Part shown: piece by piece, positions 26,942 to 40,241 of the stretch | How the letters are laid out: the number at the start of each line of letters is the position of its first letter | How positions within the stretch are numbered: the stretch's first letter is position 1 | Assembly: GCA_024637035.1 (NCBI GenBank) | Contig: JAGXFW010000004.1 | Location: 151,241-215,240, forward strand | Reading direction: 5' to 3' | DNA from: Actinomycetes bacterium | GTDB lineage: Bacteria > Actinomycetota > Thermoleophilia > RBG-16-64-13 | Length of the DNA: 64,000 nucleotides | Notes under the pieces: model-generated | Database searches by the model: none | Seen by the model: only the letters and a program-made list of their open reading frames with translations | Told to the model about the DNA's origin: nothing | Translations under genes and position numbers: made by a program

Positions 26942-27913
26942 TTGATCGCCGCGAGTAGGCTCGTTTCAGTAGCCCAACGCACCGTTAACAACTACGCACG
27001 CAAGAGACCTTTCTGCGTCTCCTTCGAGATCACCCGCAGCTGCAACGCCCGTTGTAAGCACTGTCACCTACGTGGACGTATCCCCGAAGATCTCGCCAGC
27101 CCGGAGCGGTTCGGGCAGATCGCTCGTGAGCTCAATCCTATCGTCGTCCAGATCTCAGGGGGCGAACCGTTGATGCGTCCGGACCTACCGGACATCGTGC
27201 GCGCTGTTCGCAGGCCCGACCGAGCTCCGTACGTGGACATCACGACGAACGGGACCCTGTTGACCAAGGAGAAGTACCACGAACTCCGTGCGCTCGGCAT
27301 CGATCAGTTCGGGATCTCGCTCGACTACCCCGACGAGCGACATGATGATTTCCGGGGAGTGGCCGGTCTCTTCAGGCGAATCGAAAGCCTCATCGAGAGC
27401 CTCGAGGGGGAGAAGAAGGCGATCACTCTTCTCTGCGTGGTGCAGAAGGACAACTTCCGGGATCTCGTCGGTATGGTGGAGCTGGCACACCGATGGAGCG
27501 TCAACATCAACTTCAGCACCTATACGTGGCTGCGTACTTCCAACAAGGACTACGTGCTCTCGCGTGCAGACATACACGACCTGAAGCCTATTGCGGAGAG
27601 AGCGCTCGAACTAGGTAGGTCGTATCGAAATCTCTACACTTCTTCGCACGTCTTCAAGAAGATGATCGAGTTCTTTGAGAACGAGTCGATTCCGCGCTGC
27701 AGGGCCGGGAGCAGATTCATGGTCGTCAATCCGGATGGAACCCTTTCCCCTTGTGGGCTCATGATCAAATCCTACGATTCCATGGCGGAGCTTGAGCGGG
27801 ACTCGGATTGCTGGGGAGATTGCTCTGCCTGCTACACAAGCATACGAGCGAATACCGAGAAGCCCTTCGATCAGATGGTATGGGACAGTGCGCGAGTGGT
27901 GACGTGGTCCTAG
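26942..27913 (+). CDS. Radical SAM protein with SPASM-like C-terminus
   Basis: 323 residues. CNARCKHCHLRG carries the CxxxCxxC motif for the SAM-cleaving [4Fe-4S] cluster; QISGGEPLMRPDL is the GGEP motif and VDITTNGTLLT follows. C-terminal cysteines (PRCRAGSRFMVVNPDGTLSP, CGLMIKS, CWGDCSACYTS) suggest auxiliary cluster binding. The substrate is unknown. TTG 26942 is supported by GGGGAGGTGG five bases upstream. The VTT membrane protein starts 4 bases after its stop, suggesting a shared function in lipid or envelope modification. Confidence 0.8.
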   Translation: MIAASRLVSVAQRTVNNYARKRPFCVSFEITRSCNARCKHCHLRGRIPEDLASPERFGQIARELNPIVVQISGGEPLMRPDLPDIVRAVRRPDRAPYVDITTNGTLLTKEKYHELRALGIDQFGISLDYPDERHDDFRGVAGLFRRIESLIESLEGEKKAITLLCVVQKDNFRDLVGMVELAHRWSVNINFSTYTWLRTSNKDYVLSRADIHDLKPIAERALELGRSYRNLYTSSHVFKKMIEFFENESIPRCRAGSRFMVVNPDGTLSPCGLMIKSYDSMAELERDSDCWGDCSACYTSIRANTEKPFDQMVWDSARVVTWS

Positions 27914-27916
27914 CGG

Positions 27917-28600
27917 TTGAGGGGCACTGCTGAGCGATCGACTGCAGATACGGTGAATGTCGCCGACACACCCGGCCGGGGACAGGCGTGGGTCGGATGG
28001 AAGCGGTTCTTGGTTCTCGCTGAGATCGGGCTCACCCTGGTCCTGGTGGGCGTCTGGCTTCTATCGGAGGATCTGAGAACGGACAAAAGTCTGTGGGTGT
28101 TGTTCCTGTTCAGTATTCCCGCGGAAGCTCTGGTCGCCGTCGTCCCCCACGAACCGATCATCCTGTTCTTCAGCGCATCGTACGATCCGCTGACCGTGGC
28201 GCTGGTGGCGACTGCTGGGACGGTCACCGCCGAACTCATCAACTACTCGATAGTCGGACACGTGGCTGAGGCGAGCTATCTGAGTAGGATCAGGAACAGC
28301 TCGCTGACCGCGCGCGTCACGAGGCACTTCGACAAGGCCCCGTTCGGGGCCTTGCTGGTCGCCGGCTTCACTCCTGTGCCCTTCTATCCGTTCCGTTTCC
28401 TGGTGGTGCTGGCCCACTACTCCCGCCTGAAATACGCAGTGGCGATCGTTCTTTCGCGAGGCCCCCGGTTCTACATCCTGGCCGTGCTTGGCCGGGAAGT
28501 GGGGCTTTCCGATCAAGTCCTGATTGCAGCGTTCGTGGTCATCGCCGTCGTCTCCGGCTTGTTGCTCTGGAAGAACCGGTCGGATGCGGCCGGGGGCTGA
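27917..28600 (+). CDS. VTT-domain (DedA/SNARE-associated-like) membrane protein
   Basis: 227 residues with about five membrane spans. The VTT-like core includes TAGTVTAELINYSIVGHVAE and GFTPVPFYPFRFLVVLAHYS (the FxPxPFYPFR motif). DedA/VTT proteins act as lipid scramblases or flippases. The start is uncertain: TTG 27917 or GTG 27953, neither with a good ribosome site. Probably translationally coupled to the radical SAM gene. Confidence 0.65.
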   Translation: MRGTAERSTADTVNVADTPGRGQAWVGWKRFLVLAEIGLTLVLVGVWLLSEDLRTDKSLWVLFLFSIPAEALVAVVPHEPIILFFSASYDPLTVALVATAGTVTAELINYSIVGHVAEASYLSRIRNSSLTARVTRHFDKAPFGALLVAGFTPVPFYPFRFLVVLAHYSRLKYAVAIVLSRGPRFYILAVLGREVGLSDQVLIAAFVVIAVVSGLLLWKNRSDAAGG

Positions 28601-28641
28601 GGACCTGCAAACGCCCGCAGTCTCCGGAGGGTCGGCGCAGA

Positions 28642-28671
28642 CTTGACATTACGTCACTCAGATTTTATAAT
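28642..28671 (+). promoter_or_regulatory. dnaK operon promoter with HAIR-like HspR operator
   Basis: TTGACA (28643-28648), 17 bases, TATAAT (28666-28671): a perfect consensus sigma-70 promoter. CTTGACA-N7-ACTCAGA (28642-28662) matches the HspR HAIR element CTTGAGT-N7-ACTCAAG at 5 of 7 positions in each arm and covers the -35 and spacer. HspR is encoded as the fourth gene of this operon, so autoregulation is likely. Confidence 0.65.
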
Positions 28672-28727
28672 GCCCATATACTCTATACGCGCGTGTCTTC
28701 GCGCGGCGACGATTCCGGAGGGATTCG

Positions 28728-30629
28728 ATGGGCAAGATCATCGGCATCGACCTTGGCACGACCAACTCTGCTATGGCTGTGCTTGAAGGTGGGGAACCAA
28801 CAATCATCCCGAACGCCGAAGGGGGCCGTACGACTCCCTCGGTAGTTGCGTTCGCCAAGAGCGGCGAGCGGTTGGCCGGCACCGTGGCCAAACGGCAGGC
28901 GGTCACCAACCCTGAGAACACCATCTTTTCGATCAAGCGCTTCATGGGTCGCAAGTTCAGGGATGTTTCGGAAGAGATGAAGATCGTCCCCTACGACGTC
29001 GTCGAAGGCCCCAGCAGCGACGTACGCGTGAATGTGAAGGGCGAGCAGTACAGTCCGCCGGAGATCTCGGCCATGATCCTGCAGAAGCTGAAGCGCGACG
29101 CCGAGGCGTTCTTGGGCACCGAGGTCACCGAAGCGGTGATCACCGTGCCGGCCTACTTCGACGACGCTCAGAGGCAGGCCACCAAGGATGCCGGCAAGAT
29201 CGCCGGTCTGACCGTGCGCCGTATCATCAACGAGCCCACGGCGGCCTCGCTCGCCTACGGTCTCGACAAGGAGCAAGATCAGACGATCCTCGTCTTCGAC
29301 CTGGGCGGCGGCACGTTCGACGTCTCCGTGCTCGAGTTGGGCGAGGGCGTGTTCGAGGTGAAGAGCACCAACGGCGACACACACTTGGGCGGCGACAATT
29401 TCGACAAGGCGATCGTTGACTGGATCGTCGCGGAGTTCAAGCGCGAGAAGGGCGTGGATCTCTCGAAGGACCGCTCGGCCCTCCAGCGCCTGTACGAGGC
29501 CGCAGAGAAGGCCAAAGTCGAACTCTCCTCTATGGTCGAGACCACGATCAACCAGCCGTTCATCACGATGGACGAAAGCGGGCCTCTCCATCTGGAGCTT
29601 GCGATGAATCGGGCGAAGCTCGACGAACTCACCAGCGCGTTGCTCGACCGAGTGGTCGCACCCACGAAGCAGGCCATGAAGGACGCCGGCCTCACCATGG
29701 GCGACATCGATCAGGTCGTGATGGTTGGCGGCATGACGCGCATGCCGGCCGTCATGGAGAAGGTGCGCGAGCTTACGGGGAAGGAACCTCACAAGGGCAT
29801 CAACCCCGATGAGGTGGTCGCGCTTGGCGCGGCGATCCAGGGCGGCGTGCTTGCCGGCGACGTCAAGGACGTGCTCTTGCTCGACGTGACTCCGCTCTCT
29901 CTTGGCATCGAGACCAAGGGTGGCGTATTCACGCGGTTGATCGAACGCAACACCACGATCCCCTCCAGGAAGAGCGAGATCTTCTCCACCGCCGACGACA
30001 GCCAGACCTCGGTCGAGATACACGTGCTCCAAGGCGAGCGCGACCTGGCCATGTACAACAAGACCCTCGGGAAGTTCCAGCTGATGGGTCTCCCGCCGGC
30101 TCCGCGCGGCATCCCGCAGATCGAGGTGGCGTTCGATATCGACGCCAACGGCATCGTGCACGTGTCGGCCAAGGACATGGCCACCGGCAACGAGCAGAAG
30201 ATCGAGATCAAGAGCTCCAGCGGCCTTTCCGACGACGAGATCCAGAAAATGGTGAAAGACGCCGAGTCCCACGCCGACGAAGACCGCACCAAGAAGCAGG
30301 CCGTGGAGACCAAGAACCAGGCCGAGAACCTGGTGTACTCCACGCGCAAGTCGCTCAAGGAGATCGGCGACAAGGTCGACGGTGCCACGCGCAAGACGAT
30401 CGAGGACGCAGCCAACGAACTCGAAGAGGCGGTCAAAGGCGACGACATCGAGGCTATCCAGACCAAGATGAACGCCTTGCAGGAGGCGGCCTACAAGCTG
30501 TCTGAAGCGGCCTACCAGGCGGCTCAGTCGCAGCAGCCGAATGACGGCGGCCCCTCCGGTGACGGCGCGGACCCGGTCGACGACGAGGTCGTCGAAGAAG
30601 CCGAGTTCGAAGTGATAGACGAAGACTAA
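28728..30629 (+). CDS. dnaK: Chaperone protein DnaK (Hsp70)
   Basis: 633 residues. The ATPase domain starts [20 protein letters not shown], with [20 protein letters not shown] and [13 protein letters not shown]. The substrate-binding domain follows ([20 protein letters not shown]), then a helical lid and an acidic C-terminus ([11 protein letters not shown]). It binds unfolded peptides in an ATP cycle driven by DnaJ and GrpE and hands aggregates to ClpB. GGAGGGATTCG precedes the ATG. First gene of the dnaK-grpE-dnaJ-hspR operon. Confidence 0.98.
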   Translation: MGKIIGIDLGTTNSAMAVLEGGEPTIIPNAEGGRTTPSVVAFAKSGERLAGTVAKRQAVTNPENTIFSIKRFMGRKFRDVSEEMKIVPYDVVEGPSSDVRVNVKGEQYSPPEISAMILQKLKRDAEAFLGTEVTEAVITVPAYFDDAQRQATKDAGKIAGLTVRRIINEPTAASLAYGLDKEQDQTILVFDLGGGTFDVSVLELGEGVFEVKSTNGDTHLGGDNFDKAIVDWIVAEFKREKGVDLSKDRSALQRLYEAAEKAKVELSSMVETTINQPFITMDESGPLHLELAMNRAKLDELTSALLDRVVAPTKQAMKDAGLTMGDIDQVVMVGGMTRMPAVMEKVRELTGKEPHKGINPDEVVALGAAIQGGVLAGDVKDVLLLDVTPLSLGIETKGGVFTRLIERNTTIPSRKSEIFSTADDSQTSVEIHVLQGERDLAMYNKTLGKFQLMGLPPAPRGIPQIEVAFDIDANGIVHVSAKDMATGNEQKIEIKSSSGLSDDEIQKMVKDAESHADEDRTKKQAVETKNQAENLVYSTRKSLKEIGDKVDGATRKTIEDAANELEEAVKGDDIEAIQTKMNALQEAAYKLSEAAYQAAQSQQPNDGGPSGDGADPVDDEVVEEAEFEVIDED

Positions 30630-30751
30630 GTGGCATACGGCGTTTCGGGTCGCACGATCGGTGCGCCACGCAAGCGTCGGCGCTTGGAGAACGGGGGCGG
30701 CGCGTCACGCGCCGCCCGACGTATGTCCGCCCATGTGAGGACTGGCATCAG

Positions 30752-31417
30752 ATGACACACGAGAAGAAACGAATCAACATCAACGGTCGCTGGTCCGACT
30801 CGGCCTCTGCAGCCGCGGCTGCGGCGGATGAGGCGGCGACCCCTCTTGGGGGCGCACCACCCGAAGACTTCGCGCCCGAGTCAGCGGCCGATCCTGCCGA
30901 TCCATCGCTGCAACAGGCCGGCGGCGAGGTGGTCCTCACTGCGGAGCAGATGCTCGCCGATATCGCGGCCGAACGTGACGGGTACCTCGATTCGCTGATG
31001 CGGTTGCAGGCCGAGTTCGACAACTATCGCCGCCGTTCGCAGCGCGAATTGAATGAAGCTCGCGGGCGCTCCCGAGCGTCGCTCATCGGGGAGTTCCTTC
31101 CGGTGTTCGATAATCTCACCCGCGCTCTCGATGCCGCCGAGCATCATGAGGAGGGCAAGGTGCTCTCGGGGGTCCGGCTCACGCACAACGTCTTCGCCGA
31201 CCTGCTGCGAAAGGAAGGGGTCACCGAGTTAGACCCGATCGGGGCGCCGTTCGACCCGCTTCTGCACGAAGCGATCGCCTCCATTCCTTCCGACGAGGAG
31301 GAGGGTGTCGTGATCCAGGTGCTCGAGCGCGGCTACGCGGTGGGTGACACAGTACTTCGACCTGCGAGGGTGGCGGTCTCCGCCGGTCCGGGCGCTGCGC
31401 CCGAAGCTGAGGAGTAG
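30752..31417 (+). CDS. grpE: Nucleotide exchange factor GrpE
   Basis: 221 residues. The disordered Ala/Pro-rich N-terminus is longer than in most GrpE. A coiled coil follows (RDGYLDSLMRLQAEFDNYRR), then the GrpE core (LIGEFLPVFDNLTRALDAAE, then FDPLLHEAI) and a beta-wing with VIQVLERGYAVGDTVLRPAR. It releases ADP from DnaK. It lies 122 bases after dnaK and 6 before dnaJ. Confidence 0.95.
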   Translation: MTHEKKRININGRWSDSASAAAAAADEAATPLGGAPPEDFAPESAADPADPSLQQAGGEVVLTAEQMLADIAAERDGYLDSLMRLQAEFDNYRRRSQRELNEARGRSRASLIGEFLPVFDNLTRALDAAEHHEEGKVLSGVRLTHNVFADLLRKEGVTELDPIGAPFDPLLHEAIASIPSDEEEGVVIQVLERGYAVGDTVLRPARVAVSAGPGAAPEAEE

Positions 31418-31423
31418 TCCATC

Positions 31424-32521
31424 ATGGCCGGCACCCCCCGCGACTTCTACGAGACCCTTGGCGTCAGCAAGACCGCGACGGCGGACGAGCTCCGCAAGGC
31501 GTACCGCAAGCTGGCGCGGAAGTATCATCCCGACGCCAATCCGAACGATCCGGCCGCGGAAGAACGGTTCAAGGAGATCTCGACCGCGTACGAGGTCCTC
31601 TCGGACAAGGAGAAGCGGGCGGAATACGACAAAGGTCCCTCGGCGTTCTTTGGCCAAGGCGGGCGCGGGTTCGACCCGCGCGGCTTCCAGGGTTCACAGG
31701 GCTTCGGCGACTTCGCCGATATCTTCGGGAACCTGTTCGGTGGAGGATTCGGGCGGCAAGGGCAGGCGCAGCCACAGCGGGGGCGCGACATCTCGGTAGC
31801 GGTCAACCTCACGTTCGAGGCGGCGCTCAAGGGTGTCACGACCAAGATCAGCGTCCCGAAGACGGTCCGCTGCGAGAACTGCGGCGGATCCGGCGCTGCG
31901 CGGGGCACTCGGCCAGTCGAGTGCCCGGTGTGTCAGGGTCGCGGCGTCACAAGCCAGAATCAGGGGTTCTTCGCCCTCTCCCAACCCTGCGCTCGATGCG
32001 GAGGTGACGGCAAGGTGGTCGAGACCCCGTGCCCCACGTGCTCGGGAGCCGGGGTGACTGAGGCGCTCAAGAAGTATACGGTCCCGCTGCCGGCCGGCGT
32101 CAAAGACGGCACCAAGATCCGCCTGAAGGGAAAGGGCGAGGTCGGCGCGCGCGGCGGACCTCCGGGCGATCTGTACGTGATCACGCGGGTTGCCGAAAGC
32201 GCGCTCTTCCAGCGGCGAGGGGCCGATCTCGTGGTGGACCTACCCATCACCATCTCGGAGGCCGCCCTCGGGGCGACGGTGCGAGTGCCTACCCCTGATG
32301 GTAGAGTGGCCCTCAAGGTGCCTGCCGGTGTGAGCGACGGCACCATGTTGCGCATCACGGGCAAGGGCTCACCCCGGCTCGGCCGAGAGGGGAGCGGGGA
32401 TCTTCTCGCCCGCGTCTCCGTGGTGACACCCGCGGCGCTCACCGACGAGGAACGCGCGTTGCTCGAAGAGTATGCCGTGCTCCGAGACGAAGACCCGAGG
32501 GCCGGCCTGCCCGGCTGGTGA
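31424..32521 (+). CDS. dnaJ: Chaperone protein DnaJ (Hsp40)
   Basis: 365 residues, type I DnaJ. The J domain has the HPD motif ([10 protein letters not shown]). A Gly/Phe-rich linker follows ([14 protein letters not shown]). Four CxxCxGxG-type zinc repeats run from about 145 to 210 ([32 protein letters not shown]). The C-terminal substrate-binding domains follow. It stimulates DnaK ATPase. TAGTCCATC before the ATG has no strong ribosome site, so coupling to grpE is likely. Confidence 0.97.
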   Translation: MAGTPRDFYETLGVSKTATADELRKAYRKLARKYHPDANPNDPAAEERFKEISTAYEVLSDKEKRAEYDKGPSAFFGQGGRGFDPRGFQGSQGFGDFADIFGNLFGGGFGRQGQAQPQRGRDISVAVNLTFEAALKGVTTKISVPKTVRCENCGGSGAARGTRPVECPVCQGRGVTSQNQGFFALSQPCARCGGDGKVVETPCPTCSGAGVTEALKKYTVPLPAGVKDGTKIRLKGKGEVGARGGPPGDLYVITRVAESALFQRRGADLVVDLPITISEAALGATVRVPTPDGRVALKVPAGVSDGTMLRITGKGSPRLGREGSGDLLARVSVVTPAALTDEERALLEEYAVLRDEDPRAGLPGW

Positions 32522-32543
32522 CGCGGGGGAAAGGGGGAGGTTC

Positions 32544-32966
32544 GTGGTCTCAGACGACAAGAAGCGCCCACTCTTCATGATCTCCGTGGCGGCCGAACTC
32601 GCCGAGATGCATCCCCAGACCTTGCGGATGTACGAGCGCAAGGGGCTGATCAAGCCCAGTCGGTCTTCACGGAGCACTCGCCTCTACTCCATGGAAGACG
32701 TCGAACGGCTGCAGAACATCCAACGCCTCACCTCGGTCGCCGGTCTCAATCTGGCGGGAGTGGAACGTGTTCTCGATCTCGAGAACCGCATGATGGAGCT
32801 GCTCCAACGTATCGAGGCGCTCGAGGAAGAGCTGGCCGACGCCATGGAAGCCGCGCAACGAGAGCTCGACGAGGCGCACCGCGGCTATCGTAAGGAGCTC
32901 GTCGCCGTGCCTGGCCGCGAGATCGTGCTTCGCGCCAGCTTCCGCAGGGAGACCCGTCCGAGATGA
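32544..32966 (+). CDS. hspR: Heat-shock repressor HspR (MerR family)
   Basis: 140 residues from GTG 32544, with GGGGGAGG just upstream. The MerR-type helix-turn-helix reads [20 protein letters not shown] and [20 protein letters not shown], followed by a coiled coil (about 85-120). HspR represses dnaK and often clpB by binding HAIR elements with DnaK as co-repressor. Position behind dnaJ is the classical actinobacterial arrangement. Confidence 0.92.
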   Translation: MVSDDKKRPLFMISVAAELAEMHPQTLRMYERKGLIKPSRSSRSTRLYSMEDVERLQNIQRLTSVAGLNLAGVERVLDLENRMMELLQRIEALEEELADAMEAAQRELDEAHRGYRKELVAVPGREIVLRASFRRETRPR

Positions 32967-32973
32967 GCCCAAG

Positions 32974-33528
32974 GTGACGGCCGCGGATCCAGACCCCGCC
33001 GGGCTCGTCGAACTCAGGTGCGCGAACCATCCCAGCCGGGAGACCCTGGTGCGGTGCAGTTCGTGCGACAAGCCTATCTGCACCGACTGCATGGTGTACT
33101 CCCCGGTCGGCATCAAGTGCCGCGAGTGCGCCAAGCTCCCTCGTTCGGCGCGGCTTGCCTTCGGTCCCGATCGGGCCGTGCGTACCGTGGCGGCGGCTCT
33201 CGTCGGGGGGACGGTCGTCGGCTTCGTGTACTACCTCCTGCTCTCCGCGGTGGGCTTCTTCTTCCTTGCGTTCTTCGTCGGGGCTGGAATAGGCTACGTC
33301 ATCGGGGAGCTGGTCCTGCGGGCGGGCAAGTACTACCGGGGGTGGGAATCGGCCGCCATCGCGGTGGGAGGCACGGTCTGGGCGTTCCTGTTCCCGCCCG
33401 TGCTGACGGCCGCACTTCGCTTCGGGTTGAGTTTCGACGTGGTGGTATTCGGGTTATCGCGGCGGTCGGTCATCCACTGGTTGGTCATGGCGATCGCTGG
33501 GTACGTGGCCTGGCAACGCAACCGGTGA
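32974..33528 (+). CDS. B-box-type zinc-finger membrane protein
   Basis: 184 residues. The N-terminal zinc finger has CANHPSRETLVRCSSCDKPI and CTDCMVYSPVGIKCRECAK, a B-box-like set of Cys/His. Three to four membrane spans follow (VGGTVVGFVYYLLLSAVGFF, AIAVGGTVWAFLFPPVL, IHWLVMAIAGYVAW). Function unknown; similar zinc fingers occur at the N-terminus of actinobacterial rhomboids, but no rhomboid Ser/His pair is visible. GTG start 7 bases after hspR. Confidence 0.65.
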   Translation: MTAADPDPAGLVELRCANHPSRETLVRCSSCDKPICTDCMVYSPVGIKCRECAKLPRSARLAFGPDRAVRTVAAALVGGTVVGFVYYLLLSAVGFFFLAFFVGAGIGYVIGELVLRAGKYYRGWESAAIAVGGTVWAFLFPPVLTAALRFGLSFDVVVFGLSRRSVIHWLVMAIAGYVAWQRNR

Positions 33529-33586
33529 CGCGGCCTCCGGCCCGACGGCCGGGTCATAGGGCCGCAGACCAGGGAGCAGATGCAAG

Positions 33587-33763
33587 ATGGAATGGGGCAG
33601 GATCAAGAGCTTTCTGTGGGGGGGCGTGCTGGGCGGGGTGCTCGGTCTGATCCTGGCGCCGCGCCGGCGTCGAGGCGGGCGCAACCCCTCGTTCGCACGC
33701 CCGGAAGAATCGCATGTCTTCGCGGGGGCTCCCTGCTATCGTGAGGATGACCAGTTCACATAA
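33587..33763 (+). CDS. Short YtxH-like membrane protein
   Basis: 58 residues: MEWGRIKSFLWGGVLGGVLG then LILAPRRRRGGRNPS. A glycine-zipper-like span followed by a basic stretch resembles the YtxH family. CAGGGAGCAG lies about 8 bases upstream. Expressed status is inferred only. Confidence 0.5.
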   Translation: MEWGRIKSFLWGGVLGGVLGLILAPRRRRGGRNPSFARPEESHVFAGAPCYREDDQFT

Positions 33764-33779
33764 GAGTGGGGTGAATCGC

Positions 33780-34499
33780 ATGGGGGAGAACGGCCTCTAC
33801 CGGTGGGATATCGTCGTTCCGGCGCAGCGGTACGTGTTCGCGATCGAAGATGCAGAGGTGTCTGAATTCAACCTACCTGGGGAGCTCCCGCACGAGCGGT
33901 TCGAGCGCTACCAGGAGATGAAGAAGGACCACCCGGTACATGGCATGATCGCCTGGCCGAACACGGTCCTGCTTCGCGGGCCGCTCACCGTGGTCATCGA
34001 CCCAGGCATCATCATGCAGGGGCCACCCCTCCTGCTCGGTCTTCAACGGCTCGGGGTGGAGCCCGAAGACATCGACTTGGTCATCAACACGCATCACCAC
34101 GTCGACCACACGCACGCCAACGCCTACTTCCCCAACATCACCTGTGCGATGCACAAATGGGAGTACAACCGGTACCTATCCGAGTTCCGTCTCGGCTTCG
34201 AGCCCCTCAACATGCGGTTGCTCGAAGGGGAGTCGGGGCCCATCGGTGAGAACCTCGACTTCATCCTTACCCCGGGGCACACCATCGGTTCGATCTCGGT
34301 GATCGCCGACACGGCCGACGGCGTCCTCGTCGTGGCCGGTGATACAGTCGGGCCGCTCCCCGCGTACTTCGACGAGATGAGGTTGCCCGCTGACTTCCCC
34401 GACCGCGACGACCTCCTGCGCAGTTGGCGCGCCATACGTGACGTCGCTCCCGACATAGTCATCCCGGGGCACAATCCGCCGATGTACGCCGACGGGTGA
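33780..34499 (+). CDS. MBL-fold metallo-hydrolase
   Basis: 239 residues from ATG 33780 (GTG 33771 possible). Zinc-site motifs are THHHVDH (HxHxDH), LTPGHTIGSISV, AGDTVGPLP and IVIPGHNPP. Upstream of these, VLLRGPLTVVIDPGI is the usual strand pair. Family members hydrolyse lactones, thioesters or sulfur compounds; the substrate is not assigned. Confidence 0.8.
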   Translation: MGENGLYRWDIVVPAQRYVFAIEDAEVSEFNLPGELPHERFERYQEMKKDHPVHGMIAWPNTVLLRGPLTVVIDPGIIMQGPPLLLGLQRLGVEPEDIDLVINTHHHVDHTHANAYFPNITCAMHKWEYNRYLSEFRLGFEPLNMRLLEGESGPIGENLDFILTPGHTIGSISVIADTADGVLVVAGDTVGPLPAYFDEMRLPADFPDRDDLLRSWRAIRDVAPDIVIPGHNPPMYADG

Positions 34500-34616
34500 G
34501 TGCCGTTGGCACTCTCCACTCGAGAGTGCCAACCACGATGTCGGGCGAAACTGCACAAAATCCCCCCACTCGGGTATACTTCCTATTGGCTACGGCCAGA
34601 AGGAGGTACAGCTGTC

Positions 34617-34997
34617 TTGCCTACGTATGAATACAGGTGCCGAGAATGCGAGCACCAGTTCGAGCGCTTTCAGAAGATGTCCGACGAGCCGGTGTCGGAA
34701 TGCGAGATATGCAGCGGAGAGGTGCGGAAGCTCCTCTTCCCCGTTGCGATACATTTCAAGGGGAGTGGTTTCTACACCACTGACTACGCGAAGAAGAAGA
34801 CGCTTGCCGCCTCGAGTGGGAATGGATCGAGTGGGAACGGTTCGAACGGGAACGGTTCGGCTTCGTCCGATTCCTCCTCCGAGGCTTCCTCAGCGTCCGA
34901 GAAGAGTGCTTCTTCGAAGGATGGGGAGGGTTCGAAAGGGACTCAGGCCGCCAGTGCGAAGGAGAACACATCTTCGTCGGCCGCCAAGAGCACCTGA
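34617..34997 (+). CDS. FmdB-family zinc-ribbon protein with Ser-rich tail
   Basis: 126 residues from TTG 34617, preceded by AAGGAGGT. PTYEYRCRECEHQFERFQKM and CEICSGEVRKLLFPVAIHFK form the CxxC...CxxC zinc ribbon of the FmdB/CxxC-CxxC-SSSS family, followed by GSGFYTTDY. The last 65 residues are low-complexity Ser/Gly/Asn/Ala, including tandem SGNG units. Role unknown, possibly regulatory. Confidence 0.78.
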   Translation: MPTYEYRCRECEHQFERFQKMSDEPVSECEICSGEVRKLLFPVAIHFKGSGFYTTDYAKKKTLAASSGNGSSGNGSNGNGSASSDSSSEASSASEKSASSKDGEGSKGTQAASAKENTSSSAAKST

Positions 34998-35021
34998 GCT
35001 GACCGCGTAACGGGAGCGTCC

Positions 35022-36425
35022 GTGGAAGACCAGCCTCCCCAAACCGACGCCCCCAACGCCGACGCCCCCAACGCCGACGCCCCCAACGGCCTCGGTCACC
35101 ATTCGCCGGATTCGGTTCCTTCCCCGTGGGCGTCTCCGCTGGGACGGTGGCTGCGGGGTCTCATCGAAGACTCGACCACGGCTCTCCCCAGCCTCTCATC
35201 CGTCATCGAGACGGCGCGGCGCGAACTGGAGCGTTCGGCGGCTCTCGGCGTGTTGTTCGTGCGCTTCGAGCAGTGGGGTCTCGCCGTCGAGATGTTCGGA
35301 TGGAGGGAACTGCAGAAGGTCTACGAGATGGGGTCCGGCATCGCCATGGACATGATCGGCGACGGCCTTCGACAAGTAGATCTGCCCGCCGACCTCGGCC
35401 TCCGCGGAGAAGGTTTCGCCATCATCCTCTCCGGACCCCGGCAGGCGGCCTGCTTGGAGATAGACACCGTGGACATGGTCGCCGAACGGGTGGCCTCGCT
35501 CGTGCGGGAGCGTTTGGCAGACGGCCTTTCGCCCGAACTCCTGGAGCGCATCTCGGTGGAGGTGGGCGCCGGCATGGTGTACCGTCCGGGCACCGAGGGG
35601 ACGCTGGAAGACGCTTTGGTAGCCGGGTTGGTGACGGCCGATTCGGAGGCACGCCGAAAGCAGGACGAGCGGCTCCTCGAGTTGGGGGATCGGCTGGAAG
35701 AGGTGATCGACGAGGGCAAGATCACTCCTCTGTTCCAGCCGGTGGCCGATGTCGAGTCCCAGAGCATCGTGGCGTTCGACGCTCAGATCCAGGGCCCGTT
35801 CTATCTGAATCTGCGCCTCGGCGACGTCCTACTCGATGTGGCCGCGCGCACTGGTTTGCGACACCGGGTGCTCGACCTCTATCACCATCGCGCGCTCGAG
35901 TATTCCGAGGACGGGGTGGGCGGGGCCGAATTGCTGATCCTGAGGGCTGCATCCAGCGATCTGCTCGAGAGCGCGGTGCGTGTCATGTCGCTTCTGTACC
36001 GTCGCGGCACCTCGCGCATGACGCCGGCCAACATCCTGTTCATGGTAGATGCGGCAGAACTCGCGGATCGCTTCCCCACCGGCCTCGCCGTGTGGCACTC
36101 GGTGGCCGACATGGGGTTCCGCCTGGGCGTGGACCTCGCGCCCAATCGGCCGTTGCCCCTCGACTACATCCGTGAGCTGCGTCCCCACTTGATACGGGTC
36201 AGCGGCCGGAACGTCCGCGCCTTGCACCGTCACCAAGACGAGTTCGAGTTCCTGCTCATGCTCTGCCGCTTCGCGGCGCGCGGCGACATGCACGTCCTCG
36301 CCGCTGACTGCACGGACCGACGCGAGTTCGTGGCGCTGCGCCGCGCCGGAGTTTCGTATCTGCAGGGCGAGTTCGTAGCCCCGTGCTTCACGTCGCCGGT
36401 CCGGCCAGAACTGACGTTGCCCTGA
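35022..36425 (+). CDS. Degenerate GGDEF-EAL-type protein
   Basis: 467 residues from a GTG. The N-terminus has three tandem copies of ADAPN. Residues about 60-200 look like a GGDEF-fold remnant without the GGDEF motif. Residues 225-455 follow EAL topology (ITPLFQPVADVESQSIVAFD, then GLAVWHSVADMGFRLGVDLA and VSYLQGEFVAPC), but the catalytic E-x-L triad and most metal ligands are replaced. It is probably a binding or scaffold protein rather than a c-di-GMP enzyme. Confidence 0.6.
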   Translation: MEDQPPQTDAPNADAPNADAPNGLGHHSPDSVPSPWASPLGRWLRGLIEDSTTALPSLSSVIETARRELERSAALGVLFVRFEQWGLAVEMFGWRELQKVYEMGSGIAMDMIGDGLRQVDLPADLGLRGEGFAIILSGPRQAACLEIDTVDMVAERVASLVRERLADGLSPELLERISVEVGAGMVYRPGTEGTLEDALVAGLVTADSEARRKQDERLLELGDRLEEVIDEGKITPLFQPVADVESQSIVAFDAQIQGPFYLNLRLGDVLLDVAARTGLRHRVLDLYHHRALEYSEDGVGGAELLILRAASSDLLESAVRVMSLLYRRGTSRMTPANILFMVDAAELADRFPTGLAVWHSVADMGFRLGVDLAPNRPLPLDYIRELRPHLIRVSGRNVRALHRHQDEFEFLLMLCRFAARGDMHVLAADCTDRREFVALRRAGVSYLQGEFVAPCFTSPVRPELTLP

Positions 36426-36454
36426 CGGGTCTTCCCTTCCCGCCGCGACCCGAC

Positions 36455-40170
<3,716 letters not shown>

Positions 40171-40200
40171 CCGGACCGAGGCGGCTCGCGCAGCCGGGAT

Positions 40201-40228
40201 CACGCGGATGCGGTCACGCGGATGCGGT
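40201..40228 (+). repeat. 14-bp tandem repeat between convergent genes
   Basis: CACGCGGATGCGGT occurs twice in tandem, with a partial third copy (CACGC). It lies in the 71-base gap between ligA and the convergent 3D-domain gene. No terminator hairpin is evident. Confidence 0.7.
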
Positions 40229-40241
40229 CACGCAGGACGTG

